From positions 65,402,000 to 65,465,999 of the forward strand of contig CM036754.1 in the NCBI GenBank assembly GCA_020796225.1: a stretch of DNA of 64,000 nucleotides, read 5' to 3'. The notes under the pieces were generated by a model that was not told the origin of the DNA, ran no database searches, and saw nothing but the letters and a program-made list of their open reading frames with translations. This DNA comes from Arion vulgaris. Lineage: Eukaryota > Mollusca > Gastropoda > Stylommatophora > Arionidae. The translations under genes were made by a program, and so were the position numbers. Within the stretch, counting starts at the first letter, position 1. Every line of letters begins with the position of its first letter. Below, piece after piece: positions 31,680 to 44,800 of this stretch.

Positions 31680-32060
31680 TAGTTAAATAACAGAACCGGT
31701 TTTATGTTTATTGATTGGACCATCATCAGAAAAACAAATGGAGGACCCAGAGCACGACAGTATAAATACACTAAACATAAAAGCACAGACCACAGTTTTC
31801 AGACTTAGAACTGGACACTGCGGTCTCAGATCACACCTCCATAGAATAGGTCTCAGGGACTCGACTGTCTGTCCCTGTGGAGCACCAAAGCAGTCCCCAG
31901 AGCACATCCTGGAAGACTGCCCCAGCCTGAGCAGTGTGAGAATGGAAATCTGGCCAACAGAGTCAACCCTACAAAACAAACTATGGAGGACCAGTGAATA
32001 CCTCAAGCGCACTGTCATGTTTATGACACATATTGGAGTAGTCGCATAGCAGAAGTTGAT
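31680..32060 (+). mobile_element. LINE C-terminal Cys/His tail
   Basis: Open frame 31711-32049: TTVFRLRTGHCGLRSHLHRI, VCPCGAPKQSPEHILEDCP. This FRLRTGH and C.CG...Q..EHIL..CP pattern ends many animal LINE ORF2 proteins. It lacks the upstream polymerase. Confidence 0.8.
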
Positions 32061-32179
32061 CACAGAAGAAGGACCATCATCATTGCACTTTGGGGAGTAA
32101 CCATATGTGCTCTGATCTATTTCTTACACAGGAAGATTTCAGCGGTAGTGCACAAACACCATAGTACTGGTGAGGTTAG

Positions 32180-32600
32180 TTAGTTAGTCTTTCCTCTTGG
32201 GCCTGTGGGCGCGCATAGGGCAGAGGTCATAGCTCTCCATGTCTCGCGGTTCGTTGCTATTTGCTTTAAGTCTTTTATGTTTACTAGGCCCATCGTTGAG
32301 CCTTCTCTGGTGATGGTTCTACGCAGAGTCTCTCTTGGTCTTCCTCGTTTTCTTTTCCCTCTGGTGTCCATATGAGGGATTGGTAAGGAGCTTCTCTCAT
32401 CCATTCTAAGTGTGTGGCCGATGTAGTTCCAGCGGCGCTTTCTTATAAAATTTGATACATTTTCTTGCTTGGTCTCTTGTCTTATTTGTGTATTGGGTCT
32501 GAAATCTGACCATTTGAGGTTCAGTATTCTTCTAAGACATTTATTCTCAAAGTTATCTAATTTTCTTTCTAGAGCTTTTGTTGCTTTCCAACTGGTGAGG
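32180..32600 (-). mobile_element. Decayed LINE reverse-transcriptase tail
   Basis: Minus-strand frame [19 protein letters not shown] and ATNRETWRAMTSALCA, the GRPR.T.RR...E and R..WR tail. Further relics extend to 32600. Confidence 0.75.
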
Positions 32601-32800
32601 TGCCCAATGTAATTTAGAAGATTGTAAAAATATTTTGCAGGAATTTAATTTGTAACCTCTCTTATGAATTTTGGCCCAGCAGTGGCTCTTCTTGATTTTG
32701 AACTGCCAAGAGTTCTTTTACGTGCTCAACTTGAACACTGGACCTATGTTTTATCATCCATCTCCGATAGGACTAGGAACAAATAAAAGGGCAAATATGA
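32600..32800 (-). mobile_element. SINE-E fragment
   Basis: Inverted words GTGCTCAACTTGAACACTGG, ACCTATGTTTTATCATC and TCTCCGATAGGACTAGGAAC match family E. Confidence 0.65.
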
Positions 32801-32849
32801 AGTTAATATAATGTGGGCATTCAGTAGAATATCTCACATTACATCGAAA

Positions 32850-33085
32850 TCTTCTTCTTCTTCGAATGCTCCATATCAACCACTTGTTAACCACTCTTTG
32901 TGATTTGTATGTGATCTAAGCCTAAGAGCGATTGTACGTTGTGCCAGTTATGCGCCTACAAGTATGTCAGCACATCCGATTTCTGCTACGCTTTTTATTT
33001 ACTAGAGTAGCTTCCTAGGCCCTACCTCAGTCACCTCTTATGACATGCCTTGTAGGTGGCAGTGTTACTATTCTTTGCTCCTTGC
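32850..33085 (-). mobile_element. SINE-C copy
   Basis: Inverted family C from CTTCTTCTTCTTCGAATGCT to ACTATTCTTTGCTCC. Confidence 0.85.
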
Positions 33086-33087
33086 TA

Positions 33088-33242
33088 GCTAATCATAGAA
33101 ATAAAAGCTAAAACATAGACAGGATCATTGTAGAAATAAAAGCTAAAACATAGACAGGATCATTGTAGAAATAAAAGCTAAAACATAGACAGGATCATTG
33201 TAGAAATAAAAGCTAAAACATAGACAGGATCATTGTAGAAAT
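33088..33242. repeat. Minisatellite, 35-bp unit, four copies
   Basis: Units of AAATAAAAGCTAAAACATAG then ACAGGATCATTGTAG, almost identical. Confidence 0.95.
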
Positions 33243-33429
33243 ACGGACATATATTTCATCAGAAAATATAACAATTTTGGTTATGAAGAGAGGCAAGATA
33301 ATCTGTTAGAAACATTTTTAGAAGAAATGGCTTAAGGCTACTGGCTGAATTAATTGAAGGTAACAAATGTAGGAAACATCATGGGGGAGTATCCAATCCA
33401 TCAAAAACCAAAGGTGGTATCGAAACATC

Positions 33430-33850
33430 TTTAACTTGTATTGAAACATCTAGAGGTGGGAAGGAAACATTTAGAGGTGGGAAGGAAACTTCTAGAGGTG
33501 GGAAGGAAACTTCTAGAGGTGGGAAAGGAAACATCAAGAGTGAAAGGAAACATTAAGAGATGGGAAGGAAACATCAAGAGATGGGAAGGAAACATCAAGT
33601 GGTGGGAAAGGAAACATCAAGAGGTGGGAAGGAAACCTCAAGATGTGGGAAAGGAAACATCCAGATGTGGGAAGGGTACACCAAGAGGTGGGAAAGGAAA
33701 CATCAAGAGGTGGGAAGGAAACATCAAGAGGTGGGAAAGGAAACATCAAGATGTGGGAAGGGTACATCAATATGTGGGAAGGGTACATCAAGAGGTGGGA
33801 AGGAAACATCTAGAAGTGGGAAGGTACATCAAGAGGTGGGAAGGACTCAT
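33430..33850. repeat. Minisatellite, 20-21-bp unit
   Basis: About 20 units of GAAACATCAAGAGGTGGGAA and variants (GGGTACATCAAG). Open on three frames only because it is repetitive. Confidence 0.95.
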
Positions 33851-33859
33851 CAAAGGATT

Positions 33860-34714
33860 GCGAATCACACCATGTATGCCTTTCTTGAAAAAAGCTTTGA
33901 ACTGAACTTATCACACCATCTCATAATCATAATGGTTTGCTCTTACTTGCATATGAACATGAACGCTATCGACACTATCAGTGTATCGTATCTACCACCA
34001 CCAGCTTGAGTATTGACTCAATCAATGACTGACCTTATAAAAACTGAAGGCTGACTTTTGTAATAACTCATTAAAACTGAAATGGTATTCCTGCATTCAG
34101 CAAATGCATGTACAATAGCCCCGAACAATTTTAATGAAGATTTTATTTGCTCTCTCTTTACGCTATTCGTACTATGCATAGCCGCGATAGCTATAGACTA
34201 GATAAAGCTGCAATTTATACTGTTTATACTGGAGATACAAGTTACAAAAAAAAAACTAAGCTAAACAGGAAGACAACCCTTAGCCAGCACAATATAAACG
34301 TTTCAACGTCATTTAACAAAACAAATACATCTTTCTATCATATTAATTGTACCCAACTTTTATAGACCAAGTCTATAATGATCGTAAAATTAATATTCCA
34401 CTGTCATGGTTTTTTTAATGCTATTGTTCTCCTCCCCCAATTCGTATAAGAACTCTTCTAATATGAAATCATCTTGACGATGTATATTTCTAATCTGCTC
34501 CATCTTTTTATATACTCTTGACGTACTTCCTCTGTAACCATAACAACGCAAGCTGGAGTCCTAAGCAAGGTAAAAACAAATTTTAGGACCAACTTTTGTA
34601 GCAAATATGAGGAACATTGCTGTTTCTTAAGTTTATCTATTGGTATTGTTCTATTGCAATTAAATTACATTTTCTCATTATTTTTCTTGAACGATAATAT
34701 AGAGAGTTGTGAAA
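33860..34714. other. Intergenic sequence, nothing recognised
   Basis: AT-rich DNA between the two gene starts. No promoter element can be assigned with confidence. Confidence 0.4.
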
Positions 34715-34920
34715 TGGCGAACACTTAAAAACGAATCTGAATGATTCATCTTCAATTTTTGTACAGTACACTGAGTACAGTACTTTCAACTTTGTAACTT
34801 TGTAAAACTACATTGAATGCAGTTTTACAAAGTGCAAACACAAAATTTTGTAAAACTACCACACTTCGTTTTTAAGTGTTTCACCTTTTCTACATAGTTT
34901 TACTGCAGTCTTCAATAATG
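34715..34920. mobile_element. Fold-back element related to 18790-19156
   Basis: GCGAACACTTAAAAACGAA on the left and its complement TTCGTTTTTAAGTGTTTC on the right. Inner arms TGTAAAACTACATTGAATGC and GCAGTTTTACAAAGTG. The right end TAGTTTTACTGCAGTC is the complement of the left end of the 18790 element. Confidence 0.65.
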
Positions 34921-34929
34921 CAATTGTAA

Positions 34930-35720
34930 AACAAATTTGTAATTCAACAAACCAATTTTCTTTGGTGTCCTGACTCTCAATGCTGAGAATAGGATAGAAC
35001 TGCAAATAAATTTATAAATGCGAAGCATGATGAATCTGTGCTGGGTATGGACTAATCTGGTTGGAGATTCGCGGTTAAAAATATAATATAATTTTTGCTG
35101 AGCATAATACAGCTTTAATGACAATAACCCCTAGCATTGATGATGTATAGTATATTGTAGCATTTTACTCTTTGAAATGTCCAAGTATTTCTGTGACTGT
35201 GTTAAAAAAGGTGTCTATTCTGTTAGACTCAAAACCATACATCGCAAGATTCAAAACAGTTGACTGTGACACAAGTGTAGGGCAGCTATATCAAGATAAA
35301 ATCATCAGGGGTTTGTTTGGATATTTTTACTCGGAAATGCAGCAGTTTACATTCATGAGCTGACTTTGAAAGTGTATGTAACTGTAATATTTGTTCTGGA
35401 TATCAGTGATATACTAGGGTCTCCATGACTGCCTATTTTATTATGATGACTCAAATATCCATGAAAATGGGGTCATGAACCTTGAGGAATTTGGTATAAA
35501 ACAGGAGTCATCATGAGAAGCTCATAAATCAACATTGAACTAGTACGGTGAGTAATGGGACGCTGTTGCAAAAATTGCAAAGGAGATCGGAGCACTTGTG
35601 GACACATTCAGGTGCGATGAAGATATTCCAAATTGAAACTGAAAATTTATTGTTAGTAAAAAGCCTTTTTAAATGTGTTGTTAAATTGTATCAAGTAAAT
35701 CAAACTGTTTTGTTTTTCAG
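34930..35720. other. Upstream region of DRC2, unassigned
   Basis: No repeat family or promoter motif identified. The segment TTTGTTTTTCAG ending at 35720 looks like a splice acceptor, so a non-coding first exon probably lies further upstream. Confidence 0.4.
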
Positions 35721-35754
35721 AAAATTTTGTTGAGTTTTCCAGTTGTCATCAAGA

Positions 35755-35883
35755 ATGGGGAAGAAGAAGAAGAAGGCTTTACCAATGACAGAAGAGGAGA
35801 AAATAGCATTTGAAGAACAGAAGAGGCTAGCAGAGGAAGAAGCTAAGAAAAAAAGGGAAGATGTTCTTGCACAATTCTTAAAG
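35755..35883 (+). CDS. DRC2: DRC2 exon 1 (start codon)
   Basis: ATG at 35755 in ATCAAGAATGGGG, 43 codons, donor AAG/GTGAGC. The Lys-rich start and [20 protein letters not shown] match the N-terminus of DRC2 proteins. A probable acceptor at 35720 marks the upstream border of this exon. Confidence 0.95.
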
Positions 35884-38800
35884 GTGAGCACAAGCACAAA
35901 AATTAAAATATAAAATGCTGACATTGTGTTAATATTATGTTCTCTCTCTCTCAGTTCGTTCTTTTCGGCCATGTTTATCATTCTAATTGTGATATATAAA
36001 CAGCCTTTGCCAAGAACGCATTTTTACGTCACAACATTCAGTACCATTTGGAGCTCTAGTGCTTATCCTTCAGTGAAGTGTCCGATTTCAACCAGTGTTT
36101 ACTAGGTTCGCTCTCCATAATCCTTTGACTATCCCCAGCCAAGGCAGCAGGTTGCTATTTTCTTTTAGGGTAGCGACCCTTAGACGACCTGCCCTCCGGG
36201 TTGATAAGGTCATCTGCCCAGCTAACCCGTCTTTTTATGGACTACTTGGTTTGTCTTCCGTCCAGTTTTGTTTACTGTTTGCTCTGCTAGCCTTTGATTG
36301 TCCCCAATCACACTACAAGGCAGCAGTAGTCTATTATATTCTAGTACACTCTTCTTGAAATCTCTTCTTATTCAGATGCTGTGAGGCAATAGAGGATTAG
36401 AGAAAAGAGAAGACACTCTTCATCCACCTATTTAATATTTTTGATCATTCTCTAATTTCCATGATCACTTTCTATCCTTCTGTCTCTCTCTTTCTTGTGC
36501 CTTTTTAACCCGGTTGGGGCATAGACTCTCAACCAACTCATGCCAAGTTTTCCTAGTCTTAGCTATCTCTTACAGCTCTCTCAAGCATTGCCACATATCT
36601 TTAATCCCTGCTTTCAAAATTCTTTACCAAATATTTCCTGCCCCCTCTCCCTTGCTTTCCCGCTGGCCTAGGAAAGGACCACTTTCCTTACATTTTCCTT
36701 TGGTTCTCTCAAGATGTCTCACACAATGCAGCCCCCTCCTCTCTTTGTTCACTGGAATATGTCTCATTTTTCATAAGCTCTACGTTTGCGACTCCATAAT
36801 ACTATCCCAGTCCCTGTATTCTGTGAAGAGATCAGTTATAAATGTTTGCAATTTAAATATACTTGGGCAGTGCCAAAGAGCAAATTTACCAACCCCCTTC
36901 TTTTCAGGAGGTCAAAACCCTGAAACAGAGAAAATCTGCAGTAGACTGGAAGACAAACACTGGATATGATTATGGAAAAGACTTCCTCAATGGCCTAAGC
37001 AGAACAGACCAGGTCATTATATTTCGCCTACGTACGGACACTGCAGACTCAACAAACATCTATATAGACTAGGAATAGGTCAAACAGGTCTATGCTAGTG
37101 TCAGCAGGCAGAACAGACACCAGAGCATGTCCTGCAAGACTATCCTCTCCTGTGTGAGATGAGAAGCAACACATGGCCACACCCAGTTGACCTAAAAACT
37201 AAGCTTTGGGGAAACCTAATAGACCTGAAACTGACTGCCCAGTTTGTGGTCCACAGTAAACTAAGCGAATGACCAGAGATTGCTGAAGAAGAAGAAATAT
37301 ACTTCACCACTTTCTAGACTTCAAAGGTTTCATTAATTTAATTTCCTCCATGGTTCTCTAGTCTCTTCCATCATTCGTATCTCTTCCTTGACTCACTAAT
37401 CTCTACCACTGCTCTCTTCTCACTACATCTCTCTTCTCCTCCATCATTCTAATCTAAACTATTGTTTTATAATATCTTTCCTCATTATAATATCCGCTGT
37501 CAATGCTGTTTAGTCTATTAAACCATTCTATCTCACCCATGTAGCTAATTACCCATTTCTAAACTCAACTATTCTATCTAATCTCTCATAGCTGATTGAT
37601 TGATTGATAGGACCATCATCATTGCACTTTGGTAAGTAACCATGTGTGCTCCAATCTCTTTCTTACACCGGAAGATCTCAGTTGTGGTGCATGAGCTACG
37701 TAGCACCAGCGAGGGTCCCTGATGTAATGTTGAAGATGTTTTTGTAGGAATTTTATTTTTAATCTTTTCGAATGAATTTTGTCATGGCAGCTGCTTTCCA
37801 GCCTGCTCTTCTTGATTTTTAACTGCTAAGCGTTCTTATACGTGCTCAAATTGAACACAGGACCTATGTTTTATCATCTCTAATAGGACTAGTAACTCGA
37901 TCTCACCTACACTGAGATCAGGGATCTCTGGAAAAATATCCAGATGGCTCTCGAGGAACGAACCTGGTAACTGTGGCACGAGAGACGAGCATCTAACCTC
38001 TATGCCACTGAGTGATCTCAACCACCATTTTCTAATAGTTTCCTTCATTCTAATATCCTCTTCCACCAATCTCTAATCACTTCTATCACTCCATACTCTT
38101 CCACTAATCTCTAATCATTTCTATCACTCCATACTCTTCCATCAATCTCTAATCACTCCACTACTCTTCCACAATTCTAATCATTCTAATCCATACTTTC
38201 CATCACTCTAATCTCATACTCTTCCATTAATCTCAATCCTTCTATATCTCTCACTAATCTCTAATCACTTCAACACCATACTCTTCCAAACAGCTTAAAG
38301 GGAATGTTTGTGTGTTCTAGTGATGCTCAAATCTTTATAATCACCAGCTGAGCTTGAATTAGGATATCAATATTCGTAATTTCTTTCTTTTTTCTCTAAT
38401 CCTGTTTTGCCTCAGCATCAAGATAAGAAGAGATTTCTAGAATGGTGTGTGTTGCGCTTCATAAATAGCGTTTTCGTTGCCTCTGTTATCTCGGAGGTCC
38501 ACCTTTTGCATGACAGCCTTTTGCTTTGTATCCATTGTATCAGAGTGACATTGCTCTTTGGGGCACCGTGTCTGTTGGTAATCTGCTTATGTGGCCGAAC
38601 CATTAAATTTGCTGTTTCTTGATGAAGTCTGGTACTGATGTTGTACCCGCTTTTTTCTTTATGTCTTCATTTCTCAACCGGTCTCTTCTTGTTACACCCA
38701 GCATACTGTTTAGACACTTTATCTCTGTCGTGACTAGTTTTTCTTCTATAATTTGTTCTCAGTGACCAGGTTTGGCACTGGTAACATAATGTGGTGAAAA

Positions 38801-41800
38801 AGATTGTGTTGAACATTGCTCTTTTTGTGTTCATGGTGACATTTTTGCATTTTAAAATTGGCGCTACTTCTCCTATGATTTGATTTGCTTTATTGCATCT
38901 ATGTTGGATTATACTCATAATATGCTTGTTAAATATTGTTCTTTGCAATCTTGTCACTCTATCTAGGACAAGCTCTCAAAAGAAGAGAAAGCAGCACAGT
39001 ACAACATGAACAAGCTAAACTACCAATGGAGAAACATCATGCGAGAGGATAAAGCTAAGGAACTTGTAAAAGATATTGAGATACTCAGTCAAACATTTGA
39101 GAGGGTAATTGATTCAAAGGATGCAGTCATCAAATCCTTGTTCAAAGACATAGCTGAAGCAGAGGAGCAGTATGCTGTTGCCCTAAGATGCCATCTACAG
39201 AACATTGATTTTCTTAGGGGTACAAGTTTCAGTTTTTTCTTTAATGCCAGTCATATAGAACCAGTAAATTAAAAACTAAGAAGAGATGCATGAGGAAAAG
39301 ATATTTATTTTTTCCTAACTGATTGAAACAAAACATGTTGATGTTGTTGTATGTTTGTGTTAGTTCTTACCAATCAAGTTAACCAATTTTTATGATCTGT
39401 ATGGGTTGGACCGCAAATGTGCATACATTTTTGCCTTGTTATACATGTAGGACAGGCATATCCGAATTTCGGTCAAAGTTTATGCGTATTATCCAAAGAA
39501 CACATATTTGTACTGACGATACTTGTAAGATTTTACAAGCAGAAAACCCCACTTTAAAGTACCACATTTGGGGTTATACTGTAACAGGCCATGGTATCAG
39601 ATCTGATTGGTCATAGGGAGGCCTTCAGAGCAGACTCGAGCCAAAACAAAATACAAAAGCAATAAAATGACGTATAAAGTTATAGTGGGAAGACCAAAGA
39701 ATACCTGGCTAAGAAGAATAGATTAGGAGATAAGAGAAGACAAAGTCTCATTTGTAGAGGTGACAAACAGTTTAAACAAATATTGCGGAAAGCAACAGTT
39801 GCAGTCCTGGTTCTGCTGCATAATCAGTATCAAACGGCAGAAGTGATAATAAAAACAGAATTGTGGATGAGAACAAGTCAGAAATCAATACAAACTGAAG
39901 ATTAAAGAGAATGTGGAAATGAATGAGAAACACACTTAGAAAGTAACATAACCAGACATGCACTTGGATAGAACCAGCAGGGGAAAGCAGGAATATCTTC
40001 TTCTTCTTCAAACGCTCCATATCAACCACTTGTCAACCACTCTGTGGTATTTGTATGTGATCTAAGCCTAAGTGCAATTGTACATTGTGCAGTTATGCGC
40101 CTACAAGTAGGCCAGCACATCCTATTTCTGCGCTGCTTTTTATTTACTAGGGTAGCATCCTTAGGGCCTACGCCAGTCGCCTCTTATGACATGCATTGTA
40201 GGTTGCAGTGGTACTATTCTTTCTTTCCTTCCGGTCCTGGCACCACACAGGTGAGGGAATTAAGTCATGAGAAGTGTTAAAATTGGTTAAATGTCAGCTC
40301 AACCACTAGTAACAAAAAAGAGAAGATGAAGATATGTTGGACATACTCAGAAGAAATGGTTAAAGAATCACAACGCAGGCATTGAAGTGGGAGGCAAAGA
40401 GTTCAAGAAAGATAAAAGGATGCCCTAGCGAAACCCTGAAATTAACTTTACTGCAAGGGGTGAGAAATATTTGATTCAATTCTTTAGAATAGATTAAACG
40501 AGTTGTCCAGGATAGAATGGTATGGAAAAATTGCTTGCAGGCCCTATGTAACATATAACAATATGAGAGAAATATAATAATAATACTAAGAGTTAACTAA
40601 AGTAATTATAAATCTATGAGTTTTTTATTAATGTTTCCTGTGTTGCGTTCTATTTTAGATCTTCAGAAATCTCAACTGGAAACGTTGACCCTGCAGTATG
40701 CACTAGAATTAGAAATTGTCTGTCAAGAATTTGATCTGGAACGGTCCATATTGGTTGAACAGCATTTCAATGAAATGGGTGATATTGCTGACATTTTGTT
40801 TGCAATGATAGAAGACTTTGAGGAGAGAGAGAATGAAGCTAGAGCAGAGTTTCAATCCATGCAAGATGAGATCAAGAATAAGGTTAGTAACATAATTTTG
40901 TACACATCTCTTCTTCTTCACACGCTCCATATCCACCACTTGTTAACCACTCATTGTGATTTGTATGTGATCTGAGCCAAAGAGCAATTGTACGTTGTGC
41001 CAGTAATGCACCTACAAGTAGGCTAGCCGCCCGTGTGGTGCCCGGGGCCCACAAGGGAAGCAAAGAATAGTACCACTGCAACCTACAATGCATGTCGTAA
41101 GAGGCGACTGGGTAGGCCTTAGGATGCTACCCTAGTAAATAAAAGTGTTGCAGAAAATCAGATGTGCTGGCCTACTTGTAGGCACATAACTGGCACAACA
41201 TACAATCTCTCTTAGGCTCAGATCACCTACAAATCACACAGAATGGTTGACAAATGGTCAATATGGGGTGCTCGAAGAAGAAGAAGTAGGCTAGTATATC
41301 CGATTTATGCTACGGTTTTTATTTACTAGGGTAGCGTTTCTAGGCTCCTACCTTAGTCGCCTCTTACGACATGCCTTGTAGGTCACAGTGTTACTATTCT
41401 TTGCTCCACTTGGGGACCCGGCAATACACGATCAACATCTTATCTGACAGATTTCCTTTATTGTTCTTCCCTATTCTATCTTTTGCCTTCCTAAACTTCT
41501 TCCCTATTCTATCTTTTGTCTTCCTAAACTTTTTCCCTATTCTATCTTTTGTCTTCCTAAACTTTTTCCCTATTCTATCTTTTGTCTTCCTAAACTTTTT
41601 CCTTGTAAATAACCCCACTCTTCATTACTACATGACAGAAAACCACAAATGAAGATGTGTCTGGTCAAAGAAAACTAGGTAAGAATAGTATAATTGTCAA
41701 GGAGAGCAACAAAGATAATCCTAAATAGGGTAAATCTCAACAAAGGTAATTGCCAAGTTTCAGTTGCAGCCCTAGGTTTCTAAGGGAGCTATAAGGAATT

Positions 41801-44800
41801 ATGACCAATCACTATCACCTGTTGAGATTGACTCAGTCTCAATTGGTTCTTCATCTTCTCTTAACTCCCCTCGAAGCATAAGGCATGGACACCAACAAAA
41901 TGAGACACCACCTGTACACTAAGTTCAAGATAGGCACCAAAGATCTGTGCCACTGTGGTTTGGCGAGTATGACAACAGAGCATGTTCTACAGAGCTTCCC
42001 CCAGTATGCAGACCTGAGAGGAAAGAGGTGGCCCACTTACACCAGAATCCAAGACAAACTGCATTGCTGACAATTAGATACTGACGGAGGCCTTTATTAG
42101 AAAATCCAGAAGAAGAATTCTCATTGAAGCATAAAGTATCAACAAATTTCTGCCAACCAGATCTGTATTGAGCAAGCCAGCTTAGTACATTCCAGTTCAT
42201 CCCCACCCCTTCTCTGTCTACAGTTTGTCTCTATGTCTCTCACTAGGTCTTCCCTTACCAATCTTTCTACCCAGATTCCATTTCAGAGCCCCATGTGGGT
42301 GTCTGGTCTTCTGAATTCTTAACGTATGTTCCAACCACTTCCATCTCCTTTATATGTCAATTTGTTACCATTTAAATAAAGGCGGTGTACTATTTCACTT
42401 TGTAACTTTTTTGTGTCCTCCGTTTGCATTTATATCGCAATGTATTCTGAATAACCAGTCTACAGACTTTGTATAATCTTTAAAAATACTGCCAGCCAGT
42501 ACATCAGCTCAGAGAGGTGAATGGGTTAACAATATCATCCATCACATACCATTGGTAAAAAAAATTGAATCTAACACTGTATTCCCCAATATACTTCATG
42601 GTATGAAAATGGGTTCTTGACTACTTACTACTACTACAGGGTGTTCAAGATAAAAGTAGCCACATTGACAAATCAAAAGTTACCAGTTACACACTGAGTT
42701 GTGTTTATTTACTATTTAAACCAGTTCTGACTAGCTCATCCTACATCACATTTGTTCATCGCCCTTCCGCACCATAAGTGCACACCATCACAAAACCTTG
42801 ACCTATACTACGTCATAACTGAACCTTCTCATTTTCATAAATATATGCCAGATTAGCTCCATTCACAGACTGCTTTTATCTTGAACACCCTGTATCATTT
42901 TAAAAGTTTTCACATTTAATATTAACATAATTATCTCATCACAGAACCTTGAAGACAAGCATGCCCTCAAAATTCAATTGGAATATAAAGTTGAGGATTT
43001 GTGGCAACAGTTTCGACAAGCGCTGCAGTCATACAATGAAATGAATGAAGAAAGAAAGAACTCATTTGAGTCGCTGAAGTTGAAGGATGCCAAAAATACC
43101 AAAGAGATTGAGCTTCAATTGCGCAAGCTTCAGAGAATTACAGTAAGTGACAGAAGGGAAAACAAAGTTAAGTTACAATTGTTTATTTGAGGATCATCTT
43201 CATCGCACATTGGACATGTCCATAATTGCTCTGATCTCCTCCCAAACATGTATCTCAGTGTGTTTAGACTAACAACTCCCATTCTGTGTTGTCAAAGAAT
43301 GGAATTCTTCTTCTTCTTTGAACCCTCCATATCACCTACTTGTTAAACCACTCTTTGTGATCTGTATGTTATCCAAGCCTAAGAGCAATTGTATGTTGTG
43401 CAAGTTAGTGCCTACAAGTAGGCCAGCACATCCTATTTCTGCTACGCTTTCTATTTACTAAGGTAGCTTCCCTAGGCCCCTACTTCAGTCACCTTATAGG
43501 TCACACTGCTACTATTCTTTGCTGGCACATAACTGGCACAATGTACAAGTGATCTGAGGCTCAGACCACATACAGATCACAAAGACTGGTTTATAAAGTG
43601 GTAGATTTTTTTTTTCCCTCCAATCCAGAAGCACTTGAACTTTCAGTTCTTTGGCTCGGTGCCATGGACATCGTAACCCTTCGGTTCGGTACCACGAACA
43701 CTGTGAATCTGGGGAACCTGTGGCTTTTCTGCCAGCCGCAGAATTGAACCCACACTCACAGAGGGCTAGTCACCCGCAGTCCAACGCGCTACGAACATGC
43801 TGGGCAGGCGGGCAAAGTGGTAGATATGGAGCGATGGTGAAAGAATAGTACTAACCAAACATGATGTACTGTTTTCATCAGAATTTCCAAATAACAATAT
43901 TTATCTTTCTGTATTTCTGTGTATATTCTAGGATCAGATAACTCAGATTAGAATTAAAATGTCTGCTAATGCCAAAGAAAGCGAAAACAGAAACAAGGCT
44001 TTGAAAGAGGTAAGACTTTTTTTAAACTCTAGCTATAACAGAAAGTCTGCATTTGAAAATAGATGTCTACGAAAAATAATGAACATAAAAAGGAACGAAT
44101 TCAGGAGAAGTGATGAAATCAGAAAAATGTCTGGTCAGCCACTAGTAACAACTTTTACAAGAAAGAGAAGATGGAGATATGGTGGACACACCTTGAGAAG
44201 AAATGATCAAAGAATATCAAAGCAGGCATTGAACTGGGATGCAAAGGGTTCAAGAAAGAGAGGAAGACCTAGAGAGACCCTGAAACAAACTTTGCTGAGA
44301 GAGGCAAGAAATATCGGTCTCAGTTCCATGGAGGAGATTGAGCGAATTGCCCAGGTAAAGAAAATTGCTTGCAGGCCCTATGTAACATATAACAGTACGA
44401 GAGGAATTATTATTTTTATTATTATTATTATAACAGCAAGTAGTTTCTATTCAAACTGTAACAAAAAAGTAAACTTTACTACTCAACGTAGAAAATGAGT
44501 CATTAACATGGAAGAATGAATTCAAACAAATAAGGTTCTCTGTTGTATAGAAGTAAGGTTTTTACCTTTCACTTGAAAGGTACTCAGTTTGTTCCCCACT
44601 TGGGGTGATTGGAATATTTGTCCTGTGATCCCTGATCTCTGTAGGTGAGATTGAGTTCCTAGTCATGTCAGAGATAGACAATAAAACATAGATCCCATGT
44701 TCAAGTTGAGCACATAAAAGAAGCCCTCGCCCGCCTGCCAAGCGTGTTCATATCGCTTTGGACTACGGGTGACAAGTCCTCTGTGAGTGCAGGTTCAATT

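Noticed and set aside
33441..34009. Two overlapping open frames rich in Lys and Gly, and one on the other strand
   Set aside because: By-products of the 20-21-bp satellite at 33430-33850.
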